From Tricholoma matsutake (lineage: Eukaryota; Basidiomycota; Agaricomycetes; Agaricales; Tricholomataceae): a DNA stretch of 64,000 nucleotides. The notes beneath the pieces were generated by a model that was not told the origin of the DNA, did no database searches, and worked only from the letters and a program-made list of their open reading frames with translations. Location of the stretch: NCBI GenBank assembly GCA_026075535.2, contig AP026540.1, forward strand, positions 3,844,001 to 3,908,000, in the 5' to 3' direction. Of this stretch, positions 10,762 to 22,300 are shown piece after piece (positions within the stretch are counted from its first letter, which is position 1; each line of letters starts with the position of its first letter). The position numbers and the translations under genes were made by a program.

Positions 10762-12091
10762 TTAGATGCCAAATCCGCCAGTTACTTCTAACGTATGTCC
10801 AGAGACATACGACGCGAGTGGAGATGCCAGGCTAGGGGGGTTGGCTAAGAGATGGAGTTGAAGATTGTGAAAGAAGAGACACATACAAGAATATTGATCC
10901 CGCAGCATCGTCAGGCGTTCCGCCCCGCCTCAATGGGATCCATGTGTACGCCTCAGGATCGGGACTCGCTTCCGTCGGAAGTGACGCACCAGGAACGCCC
11001 AATACGACCTTCTTCCCGTCGATCTCAATCGTTGCTCCTGCCTCCTTCGGCGCAGTCAGCCTATTCCAGGTGGATACAGATCACTCAATTCCAGGTTTAG
11101 CAATGAGAAGCGTACCTGGTGTGAATTAACCCAAATGCGACTGTATTAGCACGGACTCCAAATGGACCCCATTCTTTCGCAATGGTCTTTGTAAGTCCAA
11201 CCACAGCCGCCTTGGCGGCAGCGTAGTTCGCCTGCCCGACGTTCCCATGGAGGCCTGAGACGGAGGAAATGTTGATGATGGATCTATTTTCGCGTGCTTC
11301 GGGCTTGGAATATCACGAGACGTATGAGACGGAAGGAACTACGTGAATATATAGGAAAGATGGGCAGACCTTGAGCCGGAAGTAAGGCGCTGCCTGACGG
11401 ATAAGCCGGAACGGAGCCCTGACATGGATCTTCATGATGATATCCCAAGAATCGTCTGGCATAGTGTGTAGCATCTTGTCGAATGTGAATCCGGCTATTA
11501 GGCGTTGAGCACGTACGCTACTAAGATGAGAGATGCAGAAGGACTGGCCGTTATTGACAATGTGGTTAATCTTTCCATACTTCCTAGAAACATATCAGTA
11601 TGGTGAGCAGAAGCTTTGGCGTAGCAGCAACGTACTGCACAGTAGCATCAACAATCTTCTTGGGGAAGTCATCCGCCCCGACATCTCCTGGGACGCCAAG
11701 TGCATCACCTCCTGCGGCTTTAATTTCGCTAACCACCGTAGCGAGTCGGTTCTCGTCGATACTACACCCTTTCTTCAGTATGATTGACCAATTCCCAAAG
11801 TAAAGTCCACATACTCGCTCACGACTACTTTCGCACCTTCTTTGACGAAGAGCAATGCTGTGCTTCGACCGATGCCCTACGACACAAATCAGTATCCTTT
11901 GAAGGTTGCACTTCTTTCATGGTGAGTACCTGGCCTGCACCTGTGGTAGAAGTCGTCAGTTACGTTTAACATCTGACATCCGACACACGGACCTTCGACT
12001 CACCAGTGATAATCGCCACCTCACCCGTAAGCAGTCCTCGTCCGTGACTATTGGTGAGATGCCCGGATACTTGCGACAGTCGGTTAGCCAT
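10762..12091 (-). CDS. Short-chain dehydrogenase/reductase, FabG-like
   Basis: Nine exons on the minus strand (12004-12091, 11930-11940, 11815-11876, 11636-11761, 11549-11583, 11370-11494, 11116-11297, 10887-11060, 10762-10831) give 290 residues. The Rossmann glycine motif is GAGQGIGRSTAL (about residue 31), followed by the NNAGF strand, the catalytic Ser in NISSVSG and the catalytic YAAAK. The tail ends LEVTGGFGI, the usual FabG-like end. The family reduces 3-oxoacyl or similar carbonyls with NAD(P)H; the substrate is unknown. One exon is only 11 bp and encodes part of the glycine motif. The intron 11495-11548 has a GC donor. At 11298 I used the acceptor that keeps the frame; the upstream AG would give a more family-like sequence (KPEARENRS) but shifts frame by one base, so a one-base error or indel near 11280 is possible. 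Confidence 0.88.
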
Positions 12092-12769
12092 ATCTCAGGG
12101 GGATGCGTGTGCAGGGAAGAGTTAGTGATATGTCTCGAGTCGGATCCGGTAAATGACAAATGCCGGTGGAGATCAAGCTATGTATAATTAATTGACACTT
12201 TGTCAAGCAAGCCAAGTTATGTTGTTTGCGGTGATCTCTATCCAAGTTTATAGATCAATGATCATGATCAACTGGACGACGTTGCCACTGGCCAGGCTCC
12301 AAATTCACGTCCACTCGCACCTTCTCTTCTTGTCCTTTTTCAACTTTTCTTCTAGATCTAATGTACTGGATCGAAGTTCAGCGGCTGCGCTGTGAGCAAG
12401 TCTCTCGCTAAGTAAGTTGAGCGCAAGAGCCATCGTCGATCCAGGTCTTACGTATCCGAGTTCCATAATCCGATAATTCCTTACCCGTAGTGCGTACTCT
12501 TCATGGTTGCACCGCGGTGATATGCATTACCCATCCATCGAACGATATGTATATTACACTGATACATGTATAGAGTGTACAATATCACCTAGTTACGGCC
12601 TATTAGTATATGTACAAACGAGATATATCCTTGCCTAATAGAATGGCGGCGATCAGAGTCACGTTACCCGTCCAAATGGCGACCAATCCAAATGAGGCAG
12701 TCAGGGACCGTTAAGACGGACGACTTGTCGGGAATCGTACCACTCCTCTCTTAGTTGCCTTCATGTCCA
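12092..12769. promoter_or_regulatory. Divergent promoter region, SDR and Ser/Pro-rich gene
   Basis: 678 bp separate the start codons of two genes transcribed away from each other, so it must hold both promoters. No individual element is placed with confidence. Confidence 0.4.
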
Positions 12770-14429
12770 ATGGCAACTATGGTGGCGACAACCAGCACAA
12801 TCTTCCTTCCACCCCTTGGAATTGGACCTCCCACGGCTGACATAGAAAGTAGCAATGGTCGTGTGGTTCGATTCGAAAGCGAATGTGTTCTTATTCCAGA
12901 GATGACAACAAAGCTCTCAAGATCGTACTCCTTGCCTCTGTGGAAGAAGAAGCTGAACCAGTCTTCAGATTCTGTTACGGAGCTCTCACTTCCTGCATCT
13001 CCCAGCACGGATACTCACGTGGTGCTGAAAGTCCCAATACCCAGGCATGCATTTGAAACTCTCGGCAATGTATCACCCAGTCAACTAATTGACCATCTCA
13101 GGTTCATCTCCAAAACATCCCGATCCCCTACCAGAGGCAGAGCATCAAATTCTCCACCAATGCTAAAGCCGCTTGCTTCTTGTCTTGTACACCGATCGCC
13201 TTCCTTGTCTCCCACTTTACCGCACAAGTCTGTACGAAGAACATCATTACCTATCTCTACTGAGAAACGAAAGGATGGCACGGCTGTGACTGTCCCCCTA
13301 CGGGACTGTTGCCCCGACTGTCAGCCTATCACCGAGGAGTCCTTCATGGAGGGAGAACAGTGGACAGAAAAGTTCTCTAGAGGCGCGAGGCGGAGGAGAA
13401 GCTACAGCTTAGATAGTCCAGGTGATTACTTCATCCATAGCCATGATGAGACCTCTGACCTAACATTTGGCGATTTCAGGCGCCAGCACGCGGTACAACG
13501 AATCATCTGGCTTGTCTTTAACTGTCGATGAAGTCGACAAACGCCGCAAATCGACGGATTACACTGATGAGAACCTGACGCTATTTAACCAGCGTCAAAT
13601 TTCCCCAACGCGTGTTACAGCGTCCACCTCCAGGTCACCCTCGAAAGAGTTTTCATCAATATCCAGTCCCTCAGAGCTTTCCACCGGCGATTACCCCAGC
13701 TGCGTCAAGTCTTCTCCAATCCAAGAAGAGGACGAAGACCAGCTCTTTCCTCTCCCCTCCCCAAGGCGGTCCCCCGCATCATCTAAAGCCCCCTCACCAG
13801 CCACCTCACCTAAGCCGTCACCGTCACCCAGTCCCAATGTATCCTCGACCTGCCTCTCACCCTCGTCTTACGCATCTGTATCCAAAGATAGCCTTACTCA
13901 TGGCTTCAGGATATCACAGGATGGGCTTCTCGGAGACTCCATCAGCAGGAAAGTACCGCAGTCTGACAATGGTTGCACGCAGGCACCCGCTTTCTCACTT
14001 ACACTCTCTATCCCGAATGATTCCACTCTAACATCTGATTGGGAACCTCATGAAAGCTCGCCCATGACTACAAACACACACAGGAAACCTCGCCCGCAAC
14101 CGCAGACACTCAACATGGCCAGCTCGAGTGTGCGCACCTTAAAATCTCGAAAACAGCCACTCCCAACTCGAGGGAGAGGAACTGATATGAGCAAGCCTTT
14201 GCCCCCCTTTCCTTCCCCTTCCCCGCACCCTCCTGTCGGCTTATCTACCTCGACGTCTCACCCAACATCGCCTACCACTATCTCGTCGAGATCCCCATCA
14301 CGCTCCCCGGTATCGCCCAAGCGCGTGTTCACTCTCCCTTTCTTGGACGCGCTGAGAGGTGCGGGGGCAGACGTGTTGAAGGGCGTGAACTCAATTGGCG
14401 CCGGGGGCGGTGCCATCGGCTCTATTTGA
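12770..14429 (+). CDS. Ser/Pro-rich protein of unknown function
   Basis: Two exons (12770-13421, 13480-14429) joined by a 58-bp GT-AG intron give 533 residues. The frame is open upstream to a TTG at 12755, but the first ATG is 12770. The protein is low-complexity: long Ser/Pro/Thr runs (SPSPNVSSTCLSPSS, SPTTISSRSPSRSPVSPKR) point to an intrinsically disordered, probably phosphorylated protein. Two short ordered-looking stretches stand out, NGRVVRFESECVLIPE followed by SRSYSLPLWKKKL near the N terminus, and the C-terminal FLDALRGAGADVLKGVNSIG. A single CPDC pair (CCPDC) is seen near residue 180. I recall SRSYSLPLW-type stretches in basidiomycete hypothetical proteins but know no function. Confidence 0.75.
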
Positions 14430-15699
14430 AGCCAAGAAGAAATGACTTGAGAGGAATGGTCGATAGGATTGGCTATTCGTGGTACTCTTGGCCGTTGTCG
14501 TTTTCGTGAAGATTCAAAATTGGTTCTTCGCTGCGCAACGCTTATTGAAATTCTCAATTTGCGCATCCGATATCTTGTCCCCCGTCTTATTTTATATTAG
14601 TATCACCACCGTAATGCTTGTCCACAATATTAATATGTTGTGTTTTCCTAGTTCGTATTACATACTGCATCATTTTGTCCTTCTACCTCACTGCCCTCTT
14701 GTTTCTCGATGCATATACGCCTTCTTGTTATACTTGTCATGCATGACCCTGTCAATATGTGCTCAGGCAATAATCCTACATTCGAGAATTAATGTCTATT
14801 GTGCACACAGGATTATCCTGCTGGATTACCCCGACAGCTATCATTAATAAATAATTGTTATTTTTTCATTTCCAGAAGGGATGTAATGTCGCTAATTAGT
14901 ACGAGCCTGGATCCCTATATTTGACAACTTGAGTACACCTGACTGAATCATGGAATTATCAGGACTGCGTCCATTATTGATGGCTGAAAATATGCCAGGC
15001 TAGAAGATTCTGTGAACATTATTATTATTAGCCAGATAGAACAGACAACGTATAAAAAGAAGGCCTAGAATCACATCTACATATGTTTTGATTCTAAGTA
15101 GCTCCCCAATGAGATTTTCATCTTGATTCTTATATTCCATGTAATTTTCCCAAGAGCATTCCATGTGTACCGAAGAGATCTTTGATTGGATCTATGAGTT
15201 ATATGCCCATTCCGGTCACTGGCGCAGAAATAATATTGGTTGCTTATAAGGCATCAGGACATGGTCCAGCAGGGTCCAGCTTGGGAGAGTACTGGAGAGT
15301 AGTTCTAGATCAAAATGAAAATGCTAGTTAATCGTTTGAAACCAAGTACTCAAATGGTTTGGTCTTCGAGGGGTCTAGGGTGTTTCGGATTATGGACTGT
15401 TGCATTGGTTGCATTGGTTGAATAACTGTTTTGTCTTGAAGGTGGCTGTCGGTTCTCTTAAGACATGGTCCGTTAGGTCGTATTAAAGCTGCAAAGGTGG
15501 GCAGATGTAGGATAAGTTATCACGGATATGTATACTCAGGAAAGAACCTATGTAACTTCAAATTCAAGTTGGGTGAAAACCAGAGGTATGTAAATGTCTG
15601 GGCGTCCTCAATTGTTGCTCTGACAACAGTTCTGGATCCCATGCTGATTTTTCGTGGCAGAGCACTTCACACTTATTACATTGCGATACTGCTCATTCG
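14430..15699. other. Intergenic region with a CAND1-like fragment
   Basis: No gene recognised. Positions about 14911-14980 resemble the last intron bases and exon start of the CAND1 gene at 34199-34260: both read at-cc-atatttgacaacttgag, then ctgac, ggaat-atcagg and tccat. Downstream there is AT-rich, promoter-like sequence before the deaminase start at 15700. Confidence 0.5.
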
Positions 15700-16915
15700 A
15701 TGGCCGTAGCAGGTCCTGCAGCAGCAGCCCTCCAATCTTTAAGGCCAGATCAGCTCCGATTCATCCAATCCATTTCCAAGGCAGAATTGCATGCACATTT
15801 AAATGGATGCATCCCGATCGCGGTCCTCCAGGATCTTGCACGCGAGTACACAACATCTGAGACTCCTGGTGGTCTACCGGGCGAAGAGATCCAGAGTGGT
15901 TTAGCAAAGCTTGTGGACGGTCCCAATCTGAACGAAATCTCAGATTTCTTCAGCCTATTTCCAGCAATTTATGCGTTGACTGCAACTCCTTCGTCATTGG
16001 CTTGTGTAACTAGTGCTGTATTGAAGTCATTTCTTGACGGTGAGCACCCTCAATGCCAATATCTTGAATTGCGAACGACGCCGAAGGAAACGAGTGAAAT
16101 GACGAGAGAGAAATATGTGCGGGTTGTGTTAGAGGAACTGGCACGATATGGAAAAAAGAGAACGGGACTGATTGTAAGTCTGGATAGAAGAATGGGGGAA
16201 GAAGTTATGCGAGAGTGCATCGGGATCGCAAAGAAATTGAAAGCAGAAGGAGAGGCTGTTGTAGGCGTAGATCTATGCGGAGACCCCACAGCTGGAAATG
16301 TGGAGGTATTTCGCTGTCATTTCGAGGATGCGAGAGAGGCAGGCTTGGGCGTTACGCTTCATGTAGCAGAGGCGAGTCTGGTTCGGTTGCTATATTCCTA
16401 TCCGACGTACTAACATCTTGTACAGACCATACATAATTCTACTCAGGAGACCCTTCAATTTCTCTGTTTCCCACACCAGCGATTGGGGCACGCTACGTTT
16501 CTCGACGAGCAAGCCAGAGACATTGTAACGGAACGTAAAACATGCATCGAGATCTGTTTGAGTTCAAATCTTTTGTCTGTCCTACTTTCCATCTGCGATA
16601 TACATAACATCCTCGTTTACTACATCTTGCTTTTAGATGCAAAACTGTTGCTTCTTTAGACGCACATCATATTCGATACTATTTGGAACACAAACATCCT
16701 ATTGCAATCTGTGTATGTTTTCCGTTCATGAATTGATGTAGGCTGATTGCTCAGGCATATACAAATAGACTGATGATACACTCCCCTTTCGCACGTCCCT
16801 TGAAGGCGAATACGCCCTCTTGATGGCGCAGCCACCCCTCGGTCTTGGGTTGTCAGAGGAGGAGGTGAAGATGATAGGCGAAATGGGTATGGATGCAAGG
16901 TTTGCCAACTCTTAG
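15700..16915 (+). CDS. N6-methyl-AMP deaminase-like (adenosine deaminase superfamily, ADAL)
   Basis: Four exons (15700-16371, 16426-16574, 16637-16712, 16769-16915) give 347 residues. Metal and substrate residues of the adenosine/AMP deaminase fold are present: AELHAHLNG (His-x-His, about residue 29), VTLHVAE (His and catalytic Glu), RLGHAT (His) and CTDD (the Asp pair). HVAE rather than HAGE and the HLNG sequence fit ADAL/MAPDA, which removes the N6-methylamine from N6-methyl-AMP to give IMP, clearing modified nucleotides from RNA turnover. The first intron (16372-16425) has a GC donor, GCGAGT, with a strong branch site (tactaac) 18 bp before its AG; splicing there restores HVAETIHNS. The other introns are GT-AG. 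A GPALPP gene follows 143 bp downstream on the same strand. Confidence 0.9.
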
Positions 16916-17058
16916 CAGAACTATTAGGATTGACATTGAGCTTTGTATATAAAATTCTGGACGTAGATGCAGCCTAGATGGTTGGTGTGTTTTAGAAATA
17001 TATTTCGTGACAATAAACGTGCCAAACAACGAGCAACTCTTGCTTTCCAGTTTCAACG

Positions 17059-18126
17059 ATGCCCACGATAGGACCCGAAATTCCTGCTCATCTTCTCAAC
17101 CGCAAGAGGACTGACGAAGAAGATCATGATGCAGATTCAGCCCAACCTGTGGGTCCCATAATTCCCCAAGAACTTCTGAACCAGGCGCAAGACGAAGAAG
17201 AAGATTATGTTCCGGCTCTACCTCCCGACATTGCCGCTACGCGCTCCGGAGGATCTTCTTCTGGACCTTCCACCAGTCAATATGTTCGAGTAACGTTGCC
17301 ATCATCATTGGACTCGAGGTATTATTCGGATGACGATGATGATGACGTTGGGCCTAAACCTCTCCCACCCGGTACAAGACACGAAGAAACAGACGCAGTG
17401 AGAGAATTTATGGAAAGAGAAGAAAAGCGACGCAAAGAATTAGAGGTACACAACTGCGCTTTGGGCTGGTAATCCTTGGTCTGAGATGATAGGTATCAGG
17501 AAGCTGGAAAACCCAAGGCATTGAAAAGGGATGAATGGATGCTTGTGCCCCCATCATCCTCTGATCTTCTCGGCAGTGCGTTCCTACTATGCCCTTTCTC
17601 AGCGTATATCTTAATAAAATACAGATCTTGACCCCACGAGACTGACCAAAGCGCGCCAATTTTCACGCTCGTCAGCCACGCAGAAAACGTCTGACAACTC
17701 ATTGTGGACCGAAACGCCCGCTGAGAGGCAGCAGAGATTAGCGGACGAAGTCTCAGGCAAGAAACGTCGAGCTGTTAATGCGGAGCCCGTGGAGGAGGCA
17801 GAGGACGGAAAGAAAAAACGAAGGATGGACGAGGAAATTCGTAGAGGAGTGAACGAACATACTGTCGGTTTTCTTCCCCTTCACCCATAACTGTTTACTG
17901 AGATATATTCTAGCAAAAAATACGTGGTCCATCTCTCATTGCACAGCACAGCTCTACAAGCAAGGCAGACGAAACGAAAGACGAGAAAGGTGGTATCTGG
18001 GATCATGCTAGAGATATGTCTCTTGGCGGAAGATTGATGGACGATGCGAAACGCAATCAGCTCGTTCGTGAGGCAAAAGGCTTGGGTGACAGATTTGGGA
18101 CCGGCAAAAGTGGTGGGTTCCTCTGA
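17059..18126 (+). CDS. GPALPP1: GPALPP motif/DUF3752 protein
   Basis: Four exons (17059-17445, 17500-17575, 17625-17863, 17914-18126) give 304 residues. The N terminus repeats the family motif, GPEIPAHLL and GPIIPQELL, with ALPP between acidic stretches (DDDDDDVGPKPLPPG). The middle has KRDEWMLVPPSSSDLLG and the C-terminal DUF3752 core shows ARQFSRSS, LWTETPAERQQRL, basic KKRR patches and the terminal REAKGLGDRFGTGKSGGFL. This is a nuclear, mostly disordered eukaryotic family of unclear molecular role. All three introns are GT-AG, 49-54 bp. It lies tandem behind the deaminase gene, close enough that its promoter must overlap that gene's 3' end. Confidence 0.88.
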
Positions 18127-18424
18127 GAAATCTCTGTATCTGTATGTCCTTTATTTCCTTTCTGGAATTCCAGTCGGTGGTGACGAATCATCCCTTTCCG
18201 CAAGTTTTTCTAATATACCTATTAAGGAGGCGCATTGCTTTGTCTCTGAAAGTGTCGTATCCCAGGGCAAAACAAGGACGGTGGAAAGGAGCTCGCAAAG
18301 GACTTTGGGTGTCTTTGTGTCACAGGCCCGAAGAAAGTTGGTAAAGACGTAAAAGAAACAACGAGGGATTACCCACGAGTTTCAACCCCAAGACTGCCGA
18401 ATGCAGCCATCAGCGTACACAGAA
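18127..18424. other. Intergenic region after GPALPP gene
   Basis: 298 bp between the GPALPP stop and the F-box remnant. Nothing recognised. Confidence 0.4.
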
Positions 18425-19225
18425 TGCGCTACCACAAGAGCTCATTGACCTCATCATCGCTTATCTTGACAAGCACTGGAAGGCGCTGGAGGCTCGCTCG
18501 ACTGTTTCTTGGACATTCCTGCATACAGCACGTATTCATATTTACATTTCTGGGTTCAAATCGAGGAAAGTATCGTCAGGAATGCAGCTGCGTACCCAAC
18601 ACCTAATATTCCCTACCACATTCGAGAATTGTACCACGGATCTTTCCACCACAGCTGTGGTTGGCTCTCGGAGGGGCCACTCACTCGCAGCTTACGCGGT
18701 TGCAGCAGCTATTTACGGCTCAACTGCTGTAACTGGTCGTCTCTTTCCTCCGACTTGCGAGCTGAGGTACTTCGCACATTGCGACGGCCCTCACTCCGCC
18801 ATGTCCAGATATGCAGGATAGAGAATTTTCCTCTCTCCTTGTTCTACACTTTCGTCGGCGGTGGGCGTAAAGCACCCGGAATTGGCGTCAATATCCCTAG
18901 CCTCTTCTGAGGGCATTCACTCGGCTTCACCTCATGCTGGACCTCGCAGGCTCGAGCCTTATTTGGCTGTTGTAGATGGTGAACTTCCCACAGTGAGCCT
19001 TCAGCAACAGACGAAGGCAGTCCGCGTAATCGATTTACGCTCGGGCCTTCGAGCATGCTCTGCGACGCTCAGGTGCCTCAAATTACATGCCGCAGTGCAC
19101 GGAAGGCGATCCGTTGTATACAGCTCATTTACCATTAACAACTTGTTGGTCTGTCCAGACGAAATAGACCCATTCATGCTTCCTTTCATTCAAAAACAGA
19201 TTCATTCAAAGTTCCCTCGACGAAG
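18425..19225 (+). pseudogene. Decayed F-box protein gene
   Basis: A typical agaric F-box start is visible, LPQELIDLIIAYLDKHWKALEA followed by SWTFLHTARIHI, near 18435-18540. Later parts of the family architecture appear in other frames: NWSSLSSDLRAEVLRTL and PSLRHVQICRIENFPLSLFYT near 18730-18855, then LRCLKLHAAV near 19075. The pieces are in the right order but in different frames with stops between them, so the gene is broken. No start codon or splice pattern gives one protein. Intact relatives recruit substrates to SCF ubiquitin ligases; an intact, distinct F-box gene lies at 59222-60853. Confidence 0.7.
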
Positions 19226-19304
19226 GATTTCCAATGCTGAGCACTTGTTACATGATACTTTATACAATAATAAAACACTGGCAGTTAAAGTACACTATAA
19301 TTTA

Positions 19305-22300
19305 CTATCTCAATTTTTCGACAAATCCACCACCGATGACCTTCTCTTCCCGTCCCAAAAAGTCCCTTTGAAGATCATCAAACCCATGGAACGTCTTCTC
19401 GCCACAAAGATCTCGAACAAGCATACCCATCTCGTCTACCAACTGTCCACATATCGGTAAAAGCATGAAGATAACAAGTCGAAACACAACTTACAGATAT
19501 GATATTCGATAACGCCACGAGAGCTGAAGTAGACGTAGCACAACGTTAGTGACCGAATTCCATAGATTAGACGACTCACCCGTTGAATGTGCGGGCAATT
19601 GCTCGTCCTGTACCAGATTCAAGTCAGGACTAAACTTGAGCGTCAAGCACAACTATCTCACCATCAAGATATCCAGCGTCATCTCCTCAAACCCAATGCT
19701 CGACCCGTCCACCTTATGTGCCGCAAACACATCCGAATCATGGTCGAAATCTGAGTCCGACTCATCAGATGTTTTCATGGTCTCGTCGGCAGGAACTTCG
19801 GATTGAGCATGGAAGTCGACATGAGTCGTAAGACGTTCGTGGTACACAAGGCGATCACGGAGCATCGGCAATGACGCAGGAAGAGGATGTCCACCTGCCA
19901 GTGCATATGAGAGGATAGACACCTTCGTGAAGACGTCAGCGAGCTAGACGATCAAGAACGAGATTAGAACCAATGGTACGACAGCCGGATGGGTCAACTC
20001 ACGAAGTTCGGGTTGAGGAATGGGGTCTGAAAAATAGTGAGAAAAAAACTACGGCAACAGACGAAGAAGGTATACTCGAAGAACCAGGATGCTGCACCAT
20101 TTGGTATCTAATTTTACGAAGGCTCCAGCGAAAACCGTAAGAGATGATAGGAGCGCCATTCTAGCAAAACGGATCAGAAATAGGTTGACACTCTTGCGGA
20201 TTCCCTACTGTATTTTATGCAGACGTGCATACTTCTCATGAGGCCAGGTGCCCCTATGAAAGCATTGTCATCAATACTCGCGTAAGCAGAGCGCAAAAGA
20301 CATACTGTACTTGCGGGTCATATTTCGCTGTCGAAAGTGAGGGCGCCAGAGCTCGTAACCTCGCCTACACCCGCCAAAAGCGACCATCAAACTCAACTAG
20401 AACACAAAAGAAGCCACTCACCGCAACAACTAAAACTTTCTGCGCAATCTTCCTTACGCGCTTCTCTTTCGCAGATACCCTTCCCCCCGTATTCCACACA
20501 AACTCCACATGCTCATGGTGCCCCTGCTTTAGGCGCACTTCCTCCGCGAGGAGCGCCTCGACCTCTACAGCAAGGAGGTGACCGAGCTCGCTGATGGTCG
20601 CAGCGAGTGTTCGGCGGACGAGCGTACGGGATGAGGTGGGCCGGGGGAACATCATCACGATGAACTAAAGATTTAGTAAGAGTCGCTCGATTGCAAAACA
20701 TGTGAAAGGCAACTTACGCTGGCGGTGAATCCTATGATCACGAGCAGTCTGCACAAGTTGAGGTATTACCCCATAAGCAGAGTTCAAAAAAAAAGAAAAC
20801 CATTAAAACACATACGCTCTCTTCCATCCGATAGTTACACCTACTCCTAGATTGGAAATGACCAGCAAATGGGTATTGATCCAGCTATAGCCCACAACTA
20901 CGAAAACACATGAGTAATGATTATAAGCAACAAAAGAAGCCACGAACCAAAAACAATAGTGATTCCAATCATCGTCCAAAGCATAACCTGCTGCGGTGGA
21001 GCCGCAAGCCTCCCGAGAAAGCACGGAGCGACGAACACCGTCTGTAATTCCCAGCAGTAAATGAGCTATAAATTGCGAATAATGAATCGAAACTGACAGT
21101 GGCGATCACAATCCCATAAGGATTCCCGTTCCCGCTCCCAGCGCCAATATACCAAACTGCCATGCCGACTATCCAAGCATCCTGCCATCAACAAACCATC
21201 AATAAAATCAAGAACACAGAAACTCACTAAGCAGCCCAATTATCGTCCCCGCCAGCCTGACTACAAACCCCGCAATCTACCAAGCAACATCGATCTATGA
21301 CTCACATCTGTGTACACGGAAAGAAAAAACACCTACCTGGTCACCTGCATACACCGCCAGCCCCATCTGCGCCATGATAAGCGCCCACAGCCCCCGATTC
21401 CCATAATAGAACCAAGCTGTGGAAGGACACACGGCCGGAACCCACAGCGCAACCGATACCACTGCAACCCTGAACGAGAACACGCCCTCCGGGGACTTGA
21501 AGAACCGGAATATAGCCCCGAATTTGACGAGGGAGCGACCCACAGCAGTTGTAGGGGGAAGCGCATCGGGATTGCCTATGTAACGAAGCAATGAGAACCA
21601 CAACCACATAAAGGAGGCGGCAAGACCAACGTCTATGCCAAAAGTTCATTGAATCCTCCTCCTCCTCCTCCTCTCCCTCCTCCTTAACCCCCTCAGCTTT
21701 CTCTTCGTCGATAGTACTATCATCATCCTCGTCGCTGTCCGTATCGTCACCAAACTGAGTCGGATCTTCCGACGTACCCATTGCCAGGGGTGTCACTGTC
21801 TGATCAACCTGCCTTCTACTCATAATCTTCCGCCCGAGCTTCCCAAAACCACTAGGCATCCATACACGGGGTCTTGACCTCTTCGCATCGAGATCGACGA
21901 GGATATCAAGGAGATGCAGTAGGCGTTCTGCAAACGCATCCAGAGCGTAGGAGAAGACAAAGCAGATGAAGAGGGACCTGTTGACATGAAATAGTTATAC
22001 AGGTCAATCCTGTGCAACAGTACAGGCACAAGACAGAAACCAACGAACCGAGCAGCAAACATCTCAGTCACTTTATCCCTCTTTACATTCTCCTTCAACC
22101 TCCTCGTCTCCGCATCGAAAAACCTCTCATACGGTTTAATCAGGCCCACCCTCTCCGTCTCCCTCCACGCCCCCAATGCCTTCTTCAAAGCCTCTGTCAC
22201 ATCTACCAGCTTTTTCCCTACCTCCTCCCTGGCCTTTGTCTCTTTCATACTACCCCCAAAAAAGAATCCCGACCAGCGCCCACTATTACACCCCCTAAAC

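Noticed and set aside
12755..12769. Upstream TTG start for the Ser/Pro-rich protein
   Set aside because: Not an ATG; the first in-frame ATG is 12770.
13612..14031. 139-residue plus-strand frame inside the Ser/Pro-rich gene
   Set aside because: Overlaps exon 2 of the longer, spliced protein in another frame; Pro/His-rich shadow of Ser/Pro codons.
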